Assembly (NCBI RefSeq): GCF_002197645.1
Contig: NZ_CP021874.1
Coordinates: 992,001 to 1,056,000, forward strand
Source of the DNA: Enterococcus wangshanyuanii
Lineage (GTDB): Bacteria; Bacillota; Bacilli; Lactobacillales; Enterococcaceae
Length of the DNA stretch: 64,000 bases
Direction of reading: 5' to 3'
In this document: piece after piece, positions 55,523 through 63,577 of the stretch
Layout: the number at the start of each line of letters is the position of its first letter
Position numbering within the stretch: position 1 is the stretch's first letter
Notes under the pieces: model-generated
Database searches by the model: none
Told to the model about the DNA's origin: nothing
Seen by the model: the letters and a program-made list of their open reading frames with translations, nothing else
Translations under genes and position numbers: made by a program

Positions 55523-56164
55523 TTATTTACCGAATGCGAATTTCTTCCCACGTGTTCTGCGGTTATATTTTTTGATGTATCGTTTGTTGCCCATCAAGGT
55601 ATTATCTCTGACGACATTAACGGCGCTTGTCATTAAACAGCTCATACCATAATAAGGTGCGATCGCTTTTATTTTCTTTATATAGTCATCTGGCATTTTA
55701 GTATCAAGCAATTCTTTTGCCTTTTTGACTGCTGCTTCTTTGGTAGATTCGACACAAATCGATGCTCCGCTGATTACCTCGCTAATTTTATACTTACCAC
55801 TAAACGTTTCATGACCTACTATTTTCAAACCTTTAAAATCGAATAAATAGTCTACTTCCATTCTTACGCTGGTATTTCCTTTTACTGCACCGCCTGTTAA
55901 TACCGCCCAAGGGTTATTTTCATCCCAATTTCTAAGGTATACCCTAACTTTTCTATCATCCGGCGATGTCTTAGTCGGCTTTACTGATTTTAGGATCATT
56001 TCTGATGATCCCTCTACCCGATTAATCAATCCATAATTTTTGATGGCATTTCCGGTCGGTTCTTCGTCAAATGCAGCATAGTCTTTTTTATCGTAAGAAA
56101 AACATTCGCCCGTTTTCTGTCTGCTGATATCTTCAAAGTTTTTAGTTACTTGGTATAAGATCAT
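55523..56164 (-). CDS. Phage protein of unknown function
   Basis: A 213-residue protein (MILYQVTKNFEDISRQKTGE; YNRRTRGKKFAFGK at a basic end). No motif recognised. AGGAGG before the ATG. It overlaps the next upstream gene by 4 bp. Confidence 0.62.
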   Translation of the reverse strand: MILYQVTKNFEDISRQKTGECFSYDKKDYAAFDEEPTGNAIKNYGLINRVEGSSEMILKSVKPTKTSPDDRKVRVYLRNWDENNPWAVLTGGAVKGNTSVRMEVDYLFDFKGLKIVGHETFSGKYKISEVISGASICVESTKEAAVKKAKELLDTKMPDDYIKKIKAIAPYYGMSCLMTSAVNVVRDNTLMGNKRYIKKYNRRTRGKKFAFGK

Positions 56165-56484
56165 TGGCTTTCCTCCTTACGTTTCGCTATGTCATCTGAC
56201 CAAGCGGCGTAATAATCAAAATCGTACCCCTCTTTTCTAGGGTCTTCGTCTAACATATCCGGATCATGCATGATTGTCGCTTGTTTTATTTCTTGACTTT
56301 CGTCTTCTAGTTCCCATATCAAGCTGTCAGAAATTTCAATAGAAACTAACTTTACAGTTTCGTCTTCATCGGGTTCATCAGCCATAAGATACTCTTTTTC
56401 TGATTCGTATTCTTTGTTCGCTTGACCTATGCTTTCGGTCCAATCACCGGTATTTTTAGAACTTTCATATCTGTATAGTTTCAT
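56161..56484 (-). CDS. Acidic phage protein of unknown function
   Basis: A 107-residue protein rich in Asp and Glu (MADEPDEDETVKLVSIEISD). GAGGAGG before the ATG at 56484. Function unknown. Confidence 0.62.
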   Translation of the reverse strand: MKLYRYESSKNTGDWTESIGQANKEYESEKEYLMADEPDEDETVKLVSIEISDSLIWELEDESQEIKQATIMHDPDMLDEDPRKEGYDFDYYAAWSDDIAKRKEESQ

Positions 56485-56750
56485 TCTACTTCCTCCTCTA
56501 AATCGCTTGACCACTCAATCGGTACAATCCCCATCACCACATAGCCATCTTGCTGCGCATAGTCTGTGATATAGGTTATTTGCACATGATAAATTTCTCC
56601 AGTCAGTTGAGAATCACTGTTTATTTCATTTAAAATAAGAACGTCATCAACTTCAAAATTTCTATCATTTTTACGTATTTCAAACGTCTTTAATCCGCAA
56701 ATTACTTTAACAAAATATTGATGTTCTATTTTTAAATCATGAGATTTCAT
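56481..56750 (-). CDS. DUF3850/ASCH-type phage protein
   Basis: An 89-residue protein with the DUF3850 pattern (HDLKIEHQYFVKVICGLKTF; EIRKNDRNFEVDDVLIL; TYITDY). This belongs to the ASCH/PUA-like RNA-binding fold, common in Gram-positive phages, function not known. Overlaps both neighbours by 4 bp. Confidence 0.82.
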   Translation of the reverse strand: MKSHDLKIEHQYFVKVICGLKTFEIRKNDRNFEVDDVLILNEINSDSQLTGEIYHVQITYITDYAQQDGYVVMGIVPIEWSSDLEEEVE

Positions 56751-57280
56751 ATTTTCTCAACCTCCGCAGGTACAGTTTCAAAAGCCTTATTATTGGCAAA
56801 GGCTCCATCAGATATTTCATCAATTTCTTTCTCGGTGAATGTATTTTTAACATTTCCATTATTTGTCCATTTCAAAGTTTTCGTTTCAAAGAATACTTCT
56901 TTCGTGCTTTGGTTTAGCCACAAATAACAGTGATTCGAGTTGGTCGGATTTGTATTTTTCAATCGTATATAATATAACGGCTCTTTCTCTACGGTACAGC
57001 CATTAACATAAGCTGATTCGTATTTTTTAACATTTAGGTTATACCATTCTAATACATTCCGACTTTCTGACTTCATCACAACAATAGAATCGGTTAAACA
57101 AAAACCTCTCCCTTTGGCCCCTTCTATAAAATCTGCCACAACTTCCGGTACCATAGCTGGGTTGATTAGTAATGGTCTTAGTTGTTCAAGTTCATCAAGC
57201 AACTCTTTTTTTACGTGCACTGCAATCTTTCCATGTCCTAAATCTTCAATTTTATTCATCAAATACTCAATCTTTTCCAT
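56747..57280 (-). CDS. DUF1642 family phage protein
   Basis: A 177-residue protein. The C-terminal half (EPLYYIRLKNT; FTEKEIDEISDGAFANN) has the DUF1642 layout often found in Lactobacillales prophages. Function unknown. GGAGGAG before the ATG. Confidence 0.75.
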   Translation of the reverse strand: MEKIEYLMNKIEDLGHGKIAVHVKKELLDELEQLRPLLINPAMVPEVVADFIEGAKGRGFCLTDSIVVMKSESRNVLEWYNLNVKKYESAYVNGCTVEKEPLYYIRLKNTNPTNSNHCYLWLNQSTKEVFFETKTLKWTNNGNVKNTFTEKEIDEISDGAFANNKAFETVPAEVEKI

Positions 57281-57518
57281 CTACTGTCTCCTCCTTCAAA
57301 TATCGATCATACGTATATCGTTTCGCTTGCTCTGACAAAAAATAGGTTGGTTTCTTAATCAAGTAATCTTCGGTGTGCATAGAAGCCCATCCCATAACTA
57401 CTAATTCATCTAGTGCCTTGTTTGCTCCGATGTACTGATTTCTAACTATGAATTTTCGCTTATCCAATCCAAGCGTTTTTTTCATCACTTCGTACTGTTC
57501 ATCTGTAATTTTAGGCAT
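57267..57518 (-). CDS. Phage protein of unknown function
   Basis: An 83-residue protein (MPKITDEQYEVMKKTLGLD). GGGAGG stands before the ATG at 57518, so the longer frame is not used. Overlaps the next gene by 14 bp. No motif. Confidence 0.6.
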   Translation of the reverse strand: MPKITDEQYEVMKKTLGLDKRKFIVRNQYIGANKALDELVVMGWASMHTEDYLIKKPTYFLSEQAKRYTYDRYLKEETVDGKD

Positions 57519-57798
57519 ATCTGTAACGCCTCCCTTTTCTGTCAGCTTCCCCATTCTTTAAAATCCTTTTTAATACCGACCAGCCTATTCTGCATTTTTT
57601 CTGTACATTTGGCAGTCCGTATATGATCATGATTTCTCCGTTTGGATATATGACCTCAATTCTTGCTCCGAGTGGTTCCTTCATTTGGCGGCCAATTTTG
57701 CAGACCATTTCATCAGCACCAGGAAATCCTTGCTCTGCTAAATATAGGTTATACAACAATAACTTTCTTCGATGTTCTTTTTCTTCTCTTTCGTTCAT
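57511..57798 (-). CDS. Phage protein of unknown function
   Basis: A 95-residue basic protein (MNEREEKEHRRKLLLYN; GEADRKGRRYRYA). GGTAGGTG before the ATG at 57798. Function unknown. Confidence 0.6.
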   Translation of the reverse strand: MNEREEKEHRRKLLLYNLYLAEQGFPGADEMVCKIGRQMKEPLGARIEVIYPNGEIMIIYGLPNVQKKCRIGWSVLKRILKNGEADRKGRRYRYA

Positions 57799-57806
57799 AA
57801 TTACAC

Positions 57807-58310
57807 CTACCAAGTAGCGGCAAGCTTCCATCCGTGCCGCATATTACCACGGATTACAAAGGCTTGTTCATTCTGTACTTTGATCATTGATTCAAGGCCG
57901 TTCATGTTACGAACATCAATGAAAACATCGTCCTCATTCTTTTTCCCTTGCCTGACGGCTAAGACGGTCAAATTATTTTGATAGATATATTCTGCAGCAG
58001 CACTTACTTCCTTGAATAATTTTCTAGCTTCTGCTTTGGCTTCGTTTGAATCATAGTTGATATTATCTAACCTAAAGACAAACGCTGAACGTTTACGCCG
58101 ACATTTCTTTTTAGGCAAAAAATCGATTTTCCTTAGTTTTTTAATTTGATCTTTTACAGCTCCAGGCGATCGCTTTAGGATCTCCGCGAGTTCATTTATA
58201 TTTACAATGTCATTCGTAACATCAAACAAGGCATTGTTTTTTAGCGTTTCATTTTCATCCGGCCGCCATCGCTTGTTGCTCCTTTCATAATTCCAAGTAA
58301 ATCTTTGCAT
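57807..58310 (-). CDS. Phage protein with SANT/Myb-like helix-turn-helix region
   Basis: A 167-residue protein. The segment RWRPDENETLKNNAL to NINELAEILKRSPGAVKDQI (about 13-60) looks like a Myb/SANT-type DNA-binding helix set. A basic middle (KKKCRRKRSAF) follows. DNA binding is inferred. The start at 58310 follows GGGGAT. Confidence 0.65.
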   Translation of the reverse strand: MQRFTWNYERSNKRWRPDENETLKNNALFDVTNDIVNINELAEILKRSPGAVKDQIKKLRKIDFLPKKKCRRKRSAFVFRLDNINYDSNEAKAEARKLFKEVSAAAEYIYQNNLTVLAVRQGKKNEDDVFIDVRNMNGLESMIKVQNEQAFVIRGNMRHGWKLAATW

Positions 58311-58337
58311 TTTTCTCAATCCCCTTTCCGATCGATT

Positions 58338-59210
58338 TTATTCTTTCTGATTCAAAAACTTTTTGATTCTATTTTCTTGGATCTGTTCCCTTTGATATTC
58401 TGTTACCCATGGCACTTCTTTATTTCGCCACATCCTAAGGTATAGATGCCAACCTGTTTGATCGTAATTCTTAGCAGCGATTTCCGTGATGAAGTATCGA
58501 TCATAAATTTTCATGAGCTTATCTGCCCCGTTATCATTTGATGCTGCCATTGCTTCAATTTGTGCTGGTGTAAATTTATAATCATTCGATTGAATATATG
58601 GCCGCTTTAGATTTCTTGAGCTGGACCATTTCTTTCGCCCACGTTTTCCAAAGCGACTTTTTGAAATGTAATGAGCTAAATCAGCAATGCCTTCTTCACT
58701 GAACTGCAGCATTTGACAATTTGCTCGACCGAGTGTAGTTTTCTTTTTTCCTCTACCTGTTGACCAGGTATCTTCAACAGCATCTCGGCTTAATACTCCA
58801 TTGATGATCAAATGATGGTGAAAATGAGAAAGTTCTCCTGTTTCTTCATCTTCTCGATATTCAGTGACTAAAATATATTTCAATTCCTGTTTTATTTTTT
58901 TATACTGATCCTTTAATCTACGAATGAAATTTCGAACTTGCTTCTCAGCTTCCTCTTGATTCTTAGGCATATATTTGAGGTCATAGGTAAGTGTTAACCA
59001 ATAATCTTTTTTGTTTCTGAAATTCCCATTCGCTAACAAGGAACAGTATCTAGCGGAGTTTTTATCATTGAGATTGTCCTGCGATGGTCTAGATAGTCTT
59101 TTCTTTTTTGATCGTTTCCCTCTTACTGCTCTTTCTGCATTATCTGTACGTGGGATCAAATCGGTTTCCATATACCACCCACAAGATATCCTTTTCTCTC
59201 TGATAAACAT
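58338..59210 (-). CDS. Rolling-circle replication (HUH) Rep-like protein
   Basis: A 290-residue protein. Motif 1 LTLTYD (72-77), motif 2 HFHHHLI (129-135, an HUH element) and a Tyr in LAHYISK (Y181, motif 3 position) are in the order of single-tyrosine HUH replication initiators. Such enzymes nick an origin and stay covalently linked. The start at 59210 lies 7 nt after AAAAGGAG. An upstream ATG at 59237 lacks this spacing. No other replication protein was identified in the visible early region. Confidence 0.8.
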   Translation of the reverse strand: MFIREKRISCGWYMETDLIPRTDNAERAVRGKRSKKKRLSRPSQDNLNDKNSARYCSLLANGNFRNKKDYWLTLTYDLKYMPKNQEEAEKQVRNFIRRLKDQYKKIKQELKYILVTEYREDEETGELSHFHHHLIINGVLSRDAVEDTWSTGRGKKKTTLGRANCQMLQFSEEGIADLAHYISKSRFGKRGRKKWSSSRNLKRPYIQSNDYKFTPAQIEAMAASNDNGADKLMKIYDRYFITEIAAKNYDQTGWHLYLRMWRNKEVPWVTEYQREQIQENRIKKFLNQKE

Positions 59211-59274
59211 GCCCATTCTCCTTTTGACTATTTTCATTACTCTTTTTTTGTTCCGTCAGAATGTTAATAGAGTA

Positions 59275-59319
59275 TACAAGGACGATAAAACGCCGAAAGT
59301 ACAGCGTTTTAACCTTGTA
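59275..59319. repeat. Double inverted repeat upstream of the Rep gene
   Basis: TACAAGG (59275-59281) pairs with CCTTGTA (59313-59319), and inside it AAAACGC (59287-59293) pairs with GCGTTTT (59304-59310). The two 7-bp arms form a single long hairpin. It lies 65 bp upstream of the Rep start and overlaps the -35 of a plus-strand promoter. Candidate replication origin or regulatory site. Confidence 0.6.
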
Positions 59320-59413
59320 AAAAGCCTTTAAGAATGGTATGATTTACTTAATCAATTTTAGTAAGTTTTCATTCTTGAAAGCTGGTGACCTTGTTAGCGC
59401 AGGGTCATTTTTT
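59315..59413 (+). ncRNA. Candidate small RNA antisense to the early operon (with its promoter)
   Basis: Plus-strand promoter TTGTAA, 17 bp, TATGAT (59315-59343), expected start near 59350. A terminator with an 8-bp stem TGACCTTG/CAGGGTCA (59386-59407) is followed by TTTTTT. The RNA would be about 64 nt and lies opposite the minus-strand mRNA just upstream of the Rep gene. Confidence 0.55.
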
Positions 59414-59731
59414 ATCGATTGCCGTTTCGAGTTCATCGAGGCGGCTTTCTTTTTTTACTTTGAATTTCAATATTTCTACATCTCGCCACGTATCTTTTTT
59501 CGTGCCGATATATTCAAGCTTGGTTAGACGATCCAGTTTTGCTCTGTAAGACATAACATTTCCATTAACAGGATGCTTGATATGAAAATGAATACCGTTT
59601 TCCCTTAGTTCTTCTCTGACTATCTTTAGATTATTTGCTTTAAAATATGCAGCTGCCTGTTTGTATATCTCAACCCACAATGGCCTTGCTTCCTTCGGGC
59701 ATTGGTAAGGTATTCTCAATAGATCACGCAT
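59405..59731 (-). CDS. Phage protein of unknown function
   Basis: A 108-residue basic protein (MRDLLRIPYQCPKEARPLW; NGIHFHIKHPVNGNV). AAGGAGG before the ATG. It lies just upstream of the Rep gene in the same direction. No motif. Confidence 0.62.
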   Translation of the reverse strand: MRDLLRIPYQCPKEARPLWVEIYKQAAAYFKANNLKIVREELRENGIHFHIKHPVNGNVMSYRAKLDRLTKLEYIGTKKDTWRDVEILKFKVKKESRLDELETAIDKK

Positions 59732-59746
59732 TTGATCACCTTCTTT

Positions 59747-60007
59747 TTAAAGCATAGAAGAATCAATCAATAATACTCGGCTTTTATTTTCATCAATGAT
59801 CCGTTTCGCTTCGGAGAATCCTATCGGCTCATCCTCACCTTCGATCCCTGACTTCGATACTCTTTCTAATGCTTGTTGTTCTGAAATTACTTCTATGAAT
59901 GGAATCTCATCATCTTTTGAGTACCCTCCAATTTCGATGGCTTCTTTTTTATTTTTAGCCTGGATAAGCTGCTCATCCTCAAAATCATAAAATCTCGTTC
60001 TAGACAT
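59747..60007 (-). CDS. Phage protein of unknown function
   Basis: An 86-residue protein (MSRTRFYDFEDEQLIQAKNK; acidic middle). AAAGGAG before the ATG. No motif recognised. Confidence 0.6.
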   Translation of the reverse strand: MSRTRFYDFEDEQLIQAKNKKEAIEIGGYSKDDEIPFIEVISEQQALERVSKSGIEGEDEPIGFSEAKRIIDENKSRVLLIDSSML

Positions 60008-60024
60008 TCGTTTTCTCCTTTCAA

Positions 60025-60156
60025 TTAAAATTTTGACCAGTCATCCTGATCATTGTTAGTATTATTGTCATTTTTAGCTCTAAGGAAAGCGTATATCCCG
60101 TAAAGAATACACGCTGCCCCTATTATCAAAAGTATTTTCCCAATGAAAAATCCCAT
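60025..60156 (-). CDS. Small membrane protein (43 residues)
   Basis: One membrane helix (FFIGKILLIIGAACILYG) and a polar Asn/Asp-rich tail (NDNNTNNDQDDW). ATAGGTG before the ATG. It follows the SPFH gene by 8 bp, so it may work with it. Function unknown. Confidence 0.62.
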   Translation of the reverse strand: MGFFIGKILLIIGAACILYGIYAFLRAKNDNNTNNDQDDWSKF

Positions 60157-60164
60157 ATGATCAC

Positions 60165-60974
60165 CTATTTCTTAGCATCAACAATTGCTTCGCCAGTCTG
60201 CACTTCAACCCATCCATGTTTCAAGCGGGCTTCTGCTTCTTTAAGGTTGATCAATTCCGGTGTGATCGATTCTGAAAGTTTTTTATTTGCATCAGCTTCC
60301 GCCTCTGCAGACTTCACTTTTTGATAAGCTTGGCTATCTGCTTTTGTTTTGGCTGTCTGCGCATCTAGCTTCGCTTTCTCATTGTCTTGACCAGCTCGGA
60401 TGATGCCATCGATTGATTTTTGTGTTTCGCTGTCAACTTCCGGTACTCCGACGGTCACATCTTCAACAATAAAACCTTTCGCTTCTACTGCTTTTGAGAA
60501 ATTTTCAAGTAAAGAAGCTTCTACTTTTGAAGAATCGCCGGATAAAACATTTAACAGACTATATTTTGAATACACTTCTCGCGCTTCTTTCTGCAGCTTA
60601 GATTTTAGCCAACCTTTTTCAATGTCTTCGGATGTGATATTTCCGAATTCCTTGTACATTTTCGAAGCATTCGTAGGATCTACCTTGTAATCATATTTGA
60701 TATTTACGGTAGTTTTCTTACCGTCAGAAGTTGAAACAGATACATCCTTTGCCTGAATCGTTTGCAAACGTATCGGATATTGGATCACTTTATCTAAACC
60801 GACAAATTTAACTCCTTGTGATAATGTATTGTCTTTAATACCACCATTCATGGAGTATCGAACACCCACATAGCCATTATCGATTTTTTCGAAAAACTTA
60901 AATGCTCCGACTACTCCTAGCCCTATAACTACCGCTCCTGTTACAAGCAGCTTGATCCCTGTGTTTTCTTTCAT
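60165..60974 (-). CDS. Phage SPFH/band 7 (prohibitin-like) membrane protein
   Basis: A 269-residue protein with one N-terminal membrane helix (about 8-26), then an SPFH domain (about 30-210, with DVSVSTSDGKKTTVNIKYDY and IVEDVTVGVPEVD) and a helical Ala/Lys-rich C-terminus. It resembles HflC/prohibitin-type proteins, which are linked to membrane proteases and microdomains. A phage may use it to alter the host membrane. It is separate from the host flotillin. AAAAGGAG before the ATG. Confidence 0.85.
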   Translation of the reverse strand: MKENTGIKLLVTGAVVIGLGVVGAFKFFEKIDNGYVGVRYSMNGGIKDNTLSQGVKFVGLDKVIQYPIRLQTIQAKDVSVSTSDGKKTTVNIKYDYKVDPTNASKMYKEFGNITSEDIEKGWLKSKLQKEAREVYSKYSLLNVLSGDSSKVEASLLENFSKAVEAKGFIVEDVTVGVPEVDSETQKSIDGIIRAGQDNEKAKLDAQTAKTKADSQAYQKVKSAEAEADANKKLSESITPELINLKEAEARLKHGWVEVQTGEAIVDAKK

Positions 60975-61028
60975 ATTTCTTTTTCTCCTTTTCTGTGATA
61001 AAATTTGTTTGTAGAGTATTTATATTAG

Positions 61029-61067
61029 CAACCTGACGGAAACTTCCCTTCTGTTAGGTTGTTTTTT
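61029..61067 (+). terminator. Plus-strand terminator inside the minus-strand early operon
   Basis: A 13-bp stem (CAACCTGACGGAA with complement) and a 7-nt loop, followed by TTTTTT on the plus strand. A weak extended -10 promoter (TGATAAAAT, 61000 region) could start a short plus-strand RNA of about 55 nt. It faces against all neighbouring genes. Confidence 0.65.
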
Positions 61068-61068
61068 A

Positions 61069-61290
61069 TTACCAATGAGTAACAACCCACTGATCGATAT
61101 TTAAAGTTGTGCCTGAATAATCCCTCATTGCTTCATCTGTCCCACAAGAAGAACAAATATAAATACCTTCTTCATGTCTTGATACTGAATTTCTTGCCGG
61201 TGTTTTATCCAAAGTAGAAATACCGCAACGTGGGCACAGAGTCGGTTTCTTTTCCCCTAAATATTTTTCGTTATACGATCTTACGTCCAT
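61069..61290 (-). CDS. Small zinc-ribbon phage protein
   Basis: A 73-residue protein with two Cys pairs (CPRC and CSSC) that form a zinc ribbon. Function unknown; it may bind nucleic acid. It starts inside the end of the HTH gene and ends near the plus-strand terminator. Confidence 0.75.
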   Translation of the reverse strand: MDVRSYNEKYLGEKKPTLCPRCGISTLDKTPARNSVSRHEEGIYICSSCGTDEAMRDYSGTTLNIDQWVVTHW

Positions 61291-61705
61291 CTACATAACC
61301 CCCTTTTCTATTATTTTCTTCTGCCTTTTTAAACAGACTACCTGGTGCAACATTGAACTCATCCGCTATTTTCTGAACTAGTTCAAAGGATGGCGAATAT
61401 TTATTTTCTTCAATAGACTTGATCGCTGCTGGCGATACATTCACTCGTTCTGCTAACTCCTCTACAGACATTTTTCTATTCTGTCTATATTGTGGAATCA
61501 TGCAAATCGTCGTGATTTTTGATCGTTGTTTCTTATCAAAATCTTTCGCATAGATTAAGAAAGCTAAGAACAGCCCGCCGGCCATAATCAACAATCCGTA
61601 TATTGAAACAATTACTGGTGGTATGAATAATCCCAACAGCATCCCAACTCCGAAAATGCAGGCAATCGCTAAAATTAAATTTCCTTTTTTACTCAGTGTT
61701 TTCAT
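61271..61705 (-). CDS. Membrane-anchored XRE helix-turn-helix protein
   Basis: A 144-residue protein with two N-terminal membrane helices (about 9-29 and 33-52) and a C-terminal XRE-type helix-turn-helix (NRKMSVEELAERVNVSPAAI; SIEENKYSPSFELVQ). A membrane-bound regulator in the phage early region is unusual. AAAGGAGAGG before the ATG. Confidence 0.78.
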   Translation of the reverse strand: MKTLSKKGNLILAIACIFGVGMLLGLFIPPVIVSIYGLLIMAGGLFLAFLIYAKDFDKKQRSKITTICMIPQYRQNRKMSVEELAERVNVSPAAIKSIEENKYSPSFELVQKIADEFNVAPGSLFKKAEENNRKGGYVDGRKIV

Positions 61706-61984
61706 TTATACCTCTCCTTTATTCTTGGTTGCTGGACGTGATAGTTCAGTTATTTGCATGGATTCGACACGATAGTTGATTTCTTTCATGATTTCATTTT
61801 TTACCGATTCTCCGACATTCTGTTTTTTCATTTCATCTAAAGCGTAGCTTCTGAATTCTAGAATCGTTCCGCCTTTAAAATCATTGTTTAAGATATCTAC
61901 AGCTTCACAAACAAGCCTTTCTTTGATTCCGTTGATTATGCTCGATGTAAATCTGCTGATATCCATTGTTAGTTTGATTTCCAT
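61706..61984 (-). CDS. Phage protein of unknown function
   Basis: A 92-residue helical protein (MEIKLTMDISRFTSSI; KNEIMKEINYRVESMQ). Directly before the HTH gene in the same operon. No motif. Confidence 0.6.
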   Translation of the reverse strand: MEIKLTMDISRFTSSIINGIKERLVCEAVDILNNDFKGGTILEFRSYALDEMKKQNVGESVKNEIMKEINYRVESMQITELSRPATKNKGEV

Positions 61985-62674
61985 TTAGTCATCCTCGCTT
62001 AGTTTGTATTCTTCGAATAGTTCGTTTAATGCATCATTTTTCGATTTATCCGAATCTGTTTTATTTGTGATCATTTCTTCGATTTTGTTTTGAACAGCGA
62101 TTTCCAACATCCGTTCTACTTCGCCCGTCGCACTTTCCCATAAGCGATCGATTGTAATGAACTTTTTGAATTGAGCGGCACTGTCTGAAATTTGAGCAGC
62201 TTTTTTCATGCGGTCCTCAGCTTGTTCAGCAGCGTAGCGATCAATCGTTCCTAATACAGAAAGTTTGTCTAGTTTTTCGTTTATGTCGATAGCTTTCAAA
62301 GTTCCTGACATAATGTTTCTAGCTTCTAGGATTGGTTCAGCAAGTTCACTGCTTCCCTTTTTCACTCCGATTCCTTTTTGTGAAATTTCCACCCCGCCGA
62401 CACGTAAGTTGCCAAATACTTTCTGGTTTGGAGATGCACATTCCATATCTCTTAACTTCTCTAGTTCCGAATAAATCTGTATGCCTTGGGAAATTGTTGA
62501 ATATCTTACGATGGGATTCCCATTTAGTTTGTTACTTATCTCATCTATACTCTTTAAGATTTTTTCTTGAATCGTATTTAACCTTTCTGTTATCGAAAGT
62601 TCTTTTTCATCGATAGGCTCTTTTTCCTTATGATTTGCGCTATGCGTTTGTTTCAGTAAATCATTGCTGTTCAT
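61985..62674 (-). CDS. Phage protein of unknown function
   Basis: A 229-residue helical, charged protein (MNSNDLLKQTHSANHKEKEP; QAEDRMKKAAQISDSAAQF). AAAGGAGG before the ATG. It is the first minus-strand gene after the plus-strand gene at 62781. No family recognised. Confidence 0.62.
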   Translation of the reverse strand: MNSNDLLKQTHSANHKEKEPIDEKELSITERLNTIQEKILKSIDEISNKLNGNPIVRYSTISQGIQIYSELEKLRDMECASPNQKVFGNLRVGGVEISQKGIGVKKGSSELAEPILEARNIMSGTLKAIDINEKLDKLSVLGTIDRYAAEQAEDRMKKAAQISDSAAQFKKFITIDRLWESATGEVERMLEIAVQNKIEEMITNKTDSDKSKNDALNELFEEYKLSEDD

Positions 62675-62703
62675 TTTTGTTCCTCCTTTAAATTTTCATG
62701 ATG

Positions 62704-62732
62704 TTGTTAAACATTTCTTGCTTTGATATACT
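62704..62732 (+). promoter_or_regulatory. Sigma-A promoter of the plus-strand gene
   Basis: TTGTTA, 17 bp, TATACT on the plus strand, 49 bp before the ATG at 62781. Confidence 0.75.
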
Positions 62733-62780
62733 TTCATTATCAGCGAGTGGTCCGTTGAAATAAATTAAGGTGGTGATTTA

Positions 62781-63011
62781 ATGGAAATTCAGCAATTCGA
62801 TAAAATCTTCTCAAAAGTCGTTGACGAGTTAGATAAAGACACTGTATTGCCTACCGAAGATCTAAGAGCAGATGTAGATCCTTACACCGATGAAAACGGA
62901 ATGCTTGATCCTATTTCTGCAGGTTCGTACTTTCGCGAAAAGAGTATTCAATATTCTGTCCAATTAGTCCATCGTCTTTTTACTGAATTGATAAATGAGA
63001 AACAACTTTAG
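62781..63011 (+). CDS. Plus-strand phage protein with its own promoter
   Basis: A 76-residue acidic protein (MEIQQFDKIFSKVVDELDKD; SVQLVHRLFTELINEKQL). AAGGTGG stands before the ATG. It is read against the surrounding early genes and ends 4 bp into the convergent gene. Its own promoter suggests expression in the lysogen. Function unknown. Confidence 0.72.
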   Translation: MEIQQFDKIFSKVVDELDKDTVLPTEDLRADVDPYTDENGMLDPISAGSYFREKSIQYSVQLVHRLFTELINEKQL

Positions 63012-63352
63012 ATTTTTCTATTAAGTTTTTCTAAATCTTTATCATTCTCCACAGATACGCTATGTGTATCCTCTTGGCTACTTGTAATAGCTGAGGGGGT
63101 TTTCTGAATTTCACTACATAACCTTTCTGTCGTTTTTATCTCAGCTCCCAAGCTCCTTTTCTCTATCAATAGAATGGCTTGCTCGATAATGAAATTTCCT
63201 TCAGCTCCTACTATTTTCCATTTAAAACTTCTTACTTTCCCAATTGCTTCATGAAACGTTTTGCTATCCTTCATCGCTTCGTCTGCCAATTGACTCACTA
63301 AGGCGTATACTCCTGCACGAACTTCTTGGAACTTTTCTTCTAATGCATTCAT
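63008..63352 (-). CDS. Phage protein of unknown function
   Basis: A 114-residue helical protein (MNALEEKFQEVRAGVYALVS; RLCSEIQKTPSAI). AGGAGG before the ATG. Convergent with the plus-strand gene at 62781. No motif. Confidence 0.62.
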   Translation of the reverse strand: MNALEEKFQEVRAGVYALVSQLADEAMKDSKTFHEAIGKVRSFKWKIVGAEGNFIIEQAILLIEKRSLGAEIKTTERLCSEIQKTPSAITSSQEDTHSVSVENDKDLEKLNRKI

Positions 63353-63388
63353 CGTTTTTCCTCCTACGCTATTCTCTCTCGTTCTGGT

Positions 63389-63550
63389 TCACTTTTTTGC
63401 TTTTTCAACGTTATTTGGCTTTTCATCTTCAAATGTAAGAGTAAGCTCTACTCCATGTCGTCTTCCGTATGCTTTAGCTAAAATATTCAAAGCTTTTCTT
63501 TGTGCTTCTACACTCGGTTCCCCTCTGATTTCAAACGTTGTTTTAGACAT
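63389..63550 (-). CDS. Small phage protein (53 residues)
   Basis: AAGGAG before an ATG. Product starts MSKTTFEIRGEPSVEAQRKA, ends basic (NVEKAKK). Missed by 60-residue cut-offs. Function unknown. Confidence 0.65.
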   Translation of the reverse strand: MSKTTFEIRGEPSVEAQRKALNILAKAYGRRHGVELTLTFEDEKPNNVEKAKK

Positions 63551-63577
63551 ATTTCCCACTCCTTGCTATTTGTTAAA

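Noticed and set aside
59339..59527. 62-residue plus-strand frame after the small RNA promoter
   Set aside because: It is antisense to a well supported gene, has no ribosome site, and the terminator at 59386-59413 would stop the transcript inside it.
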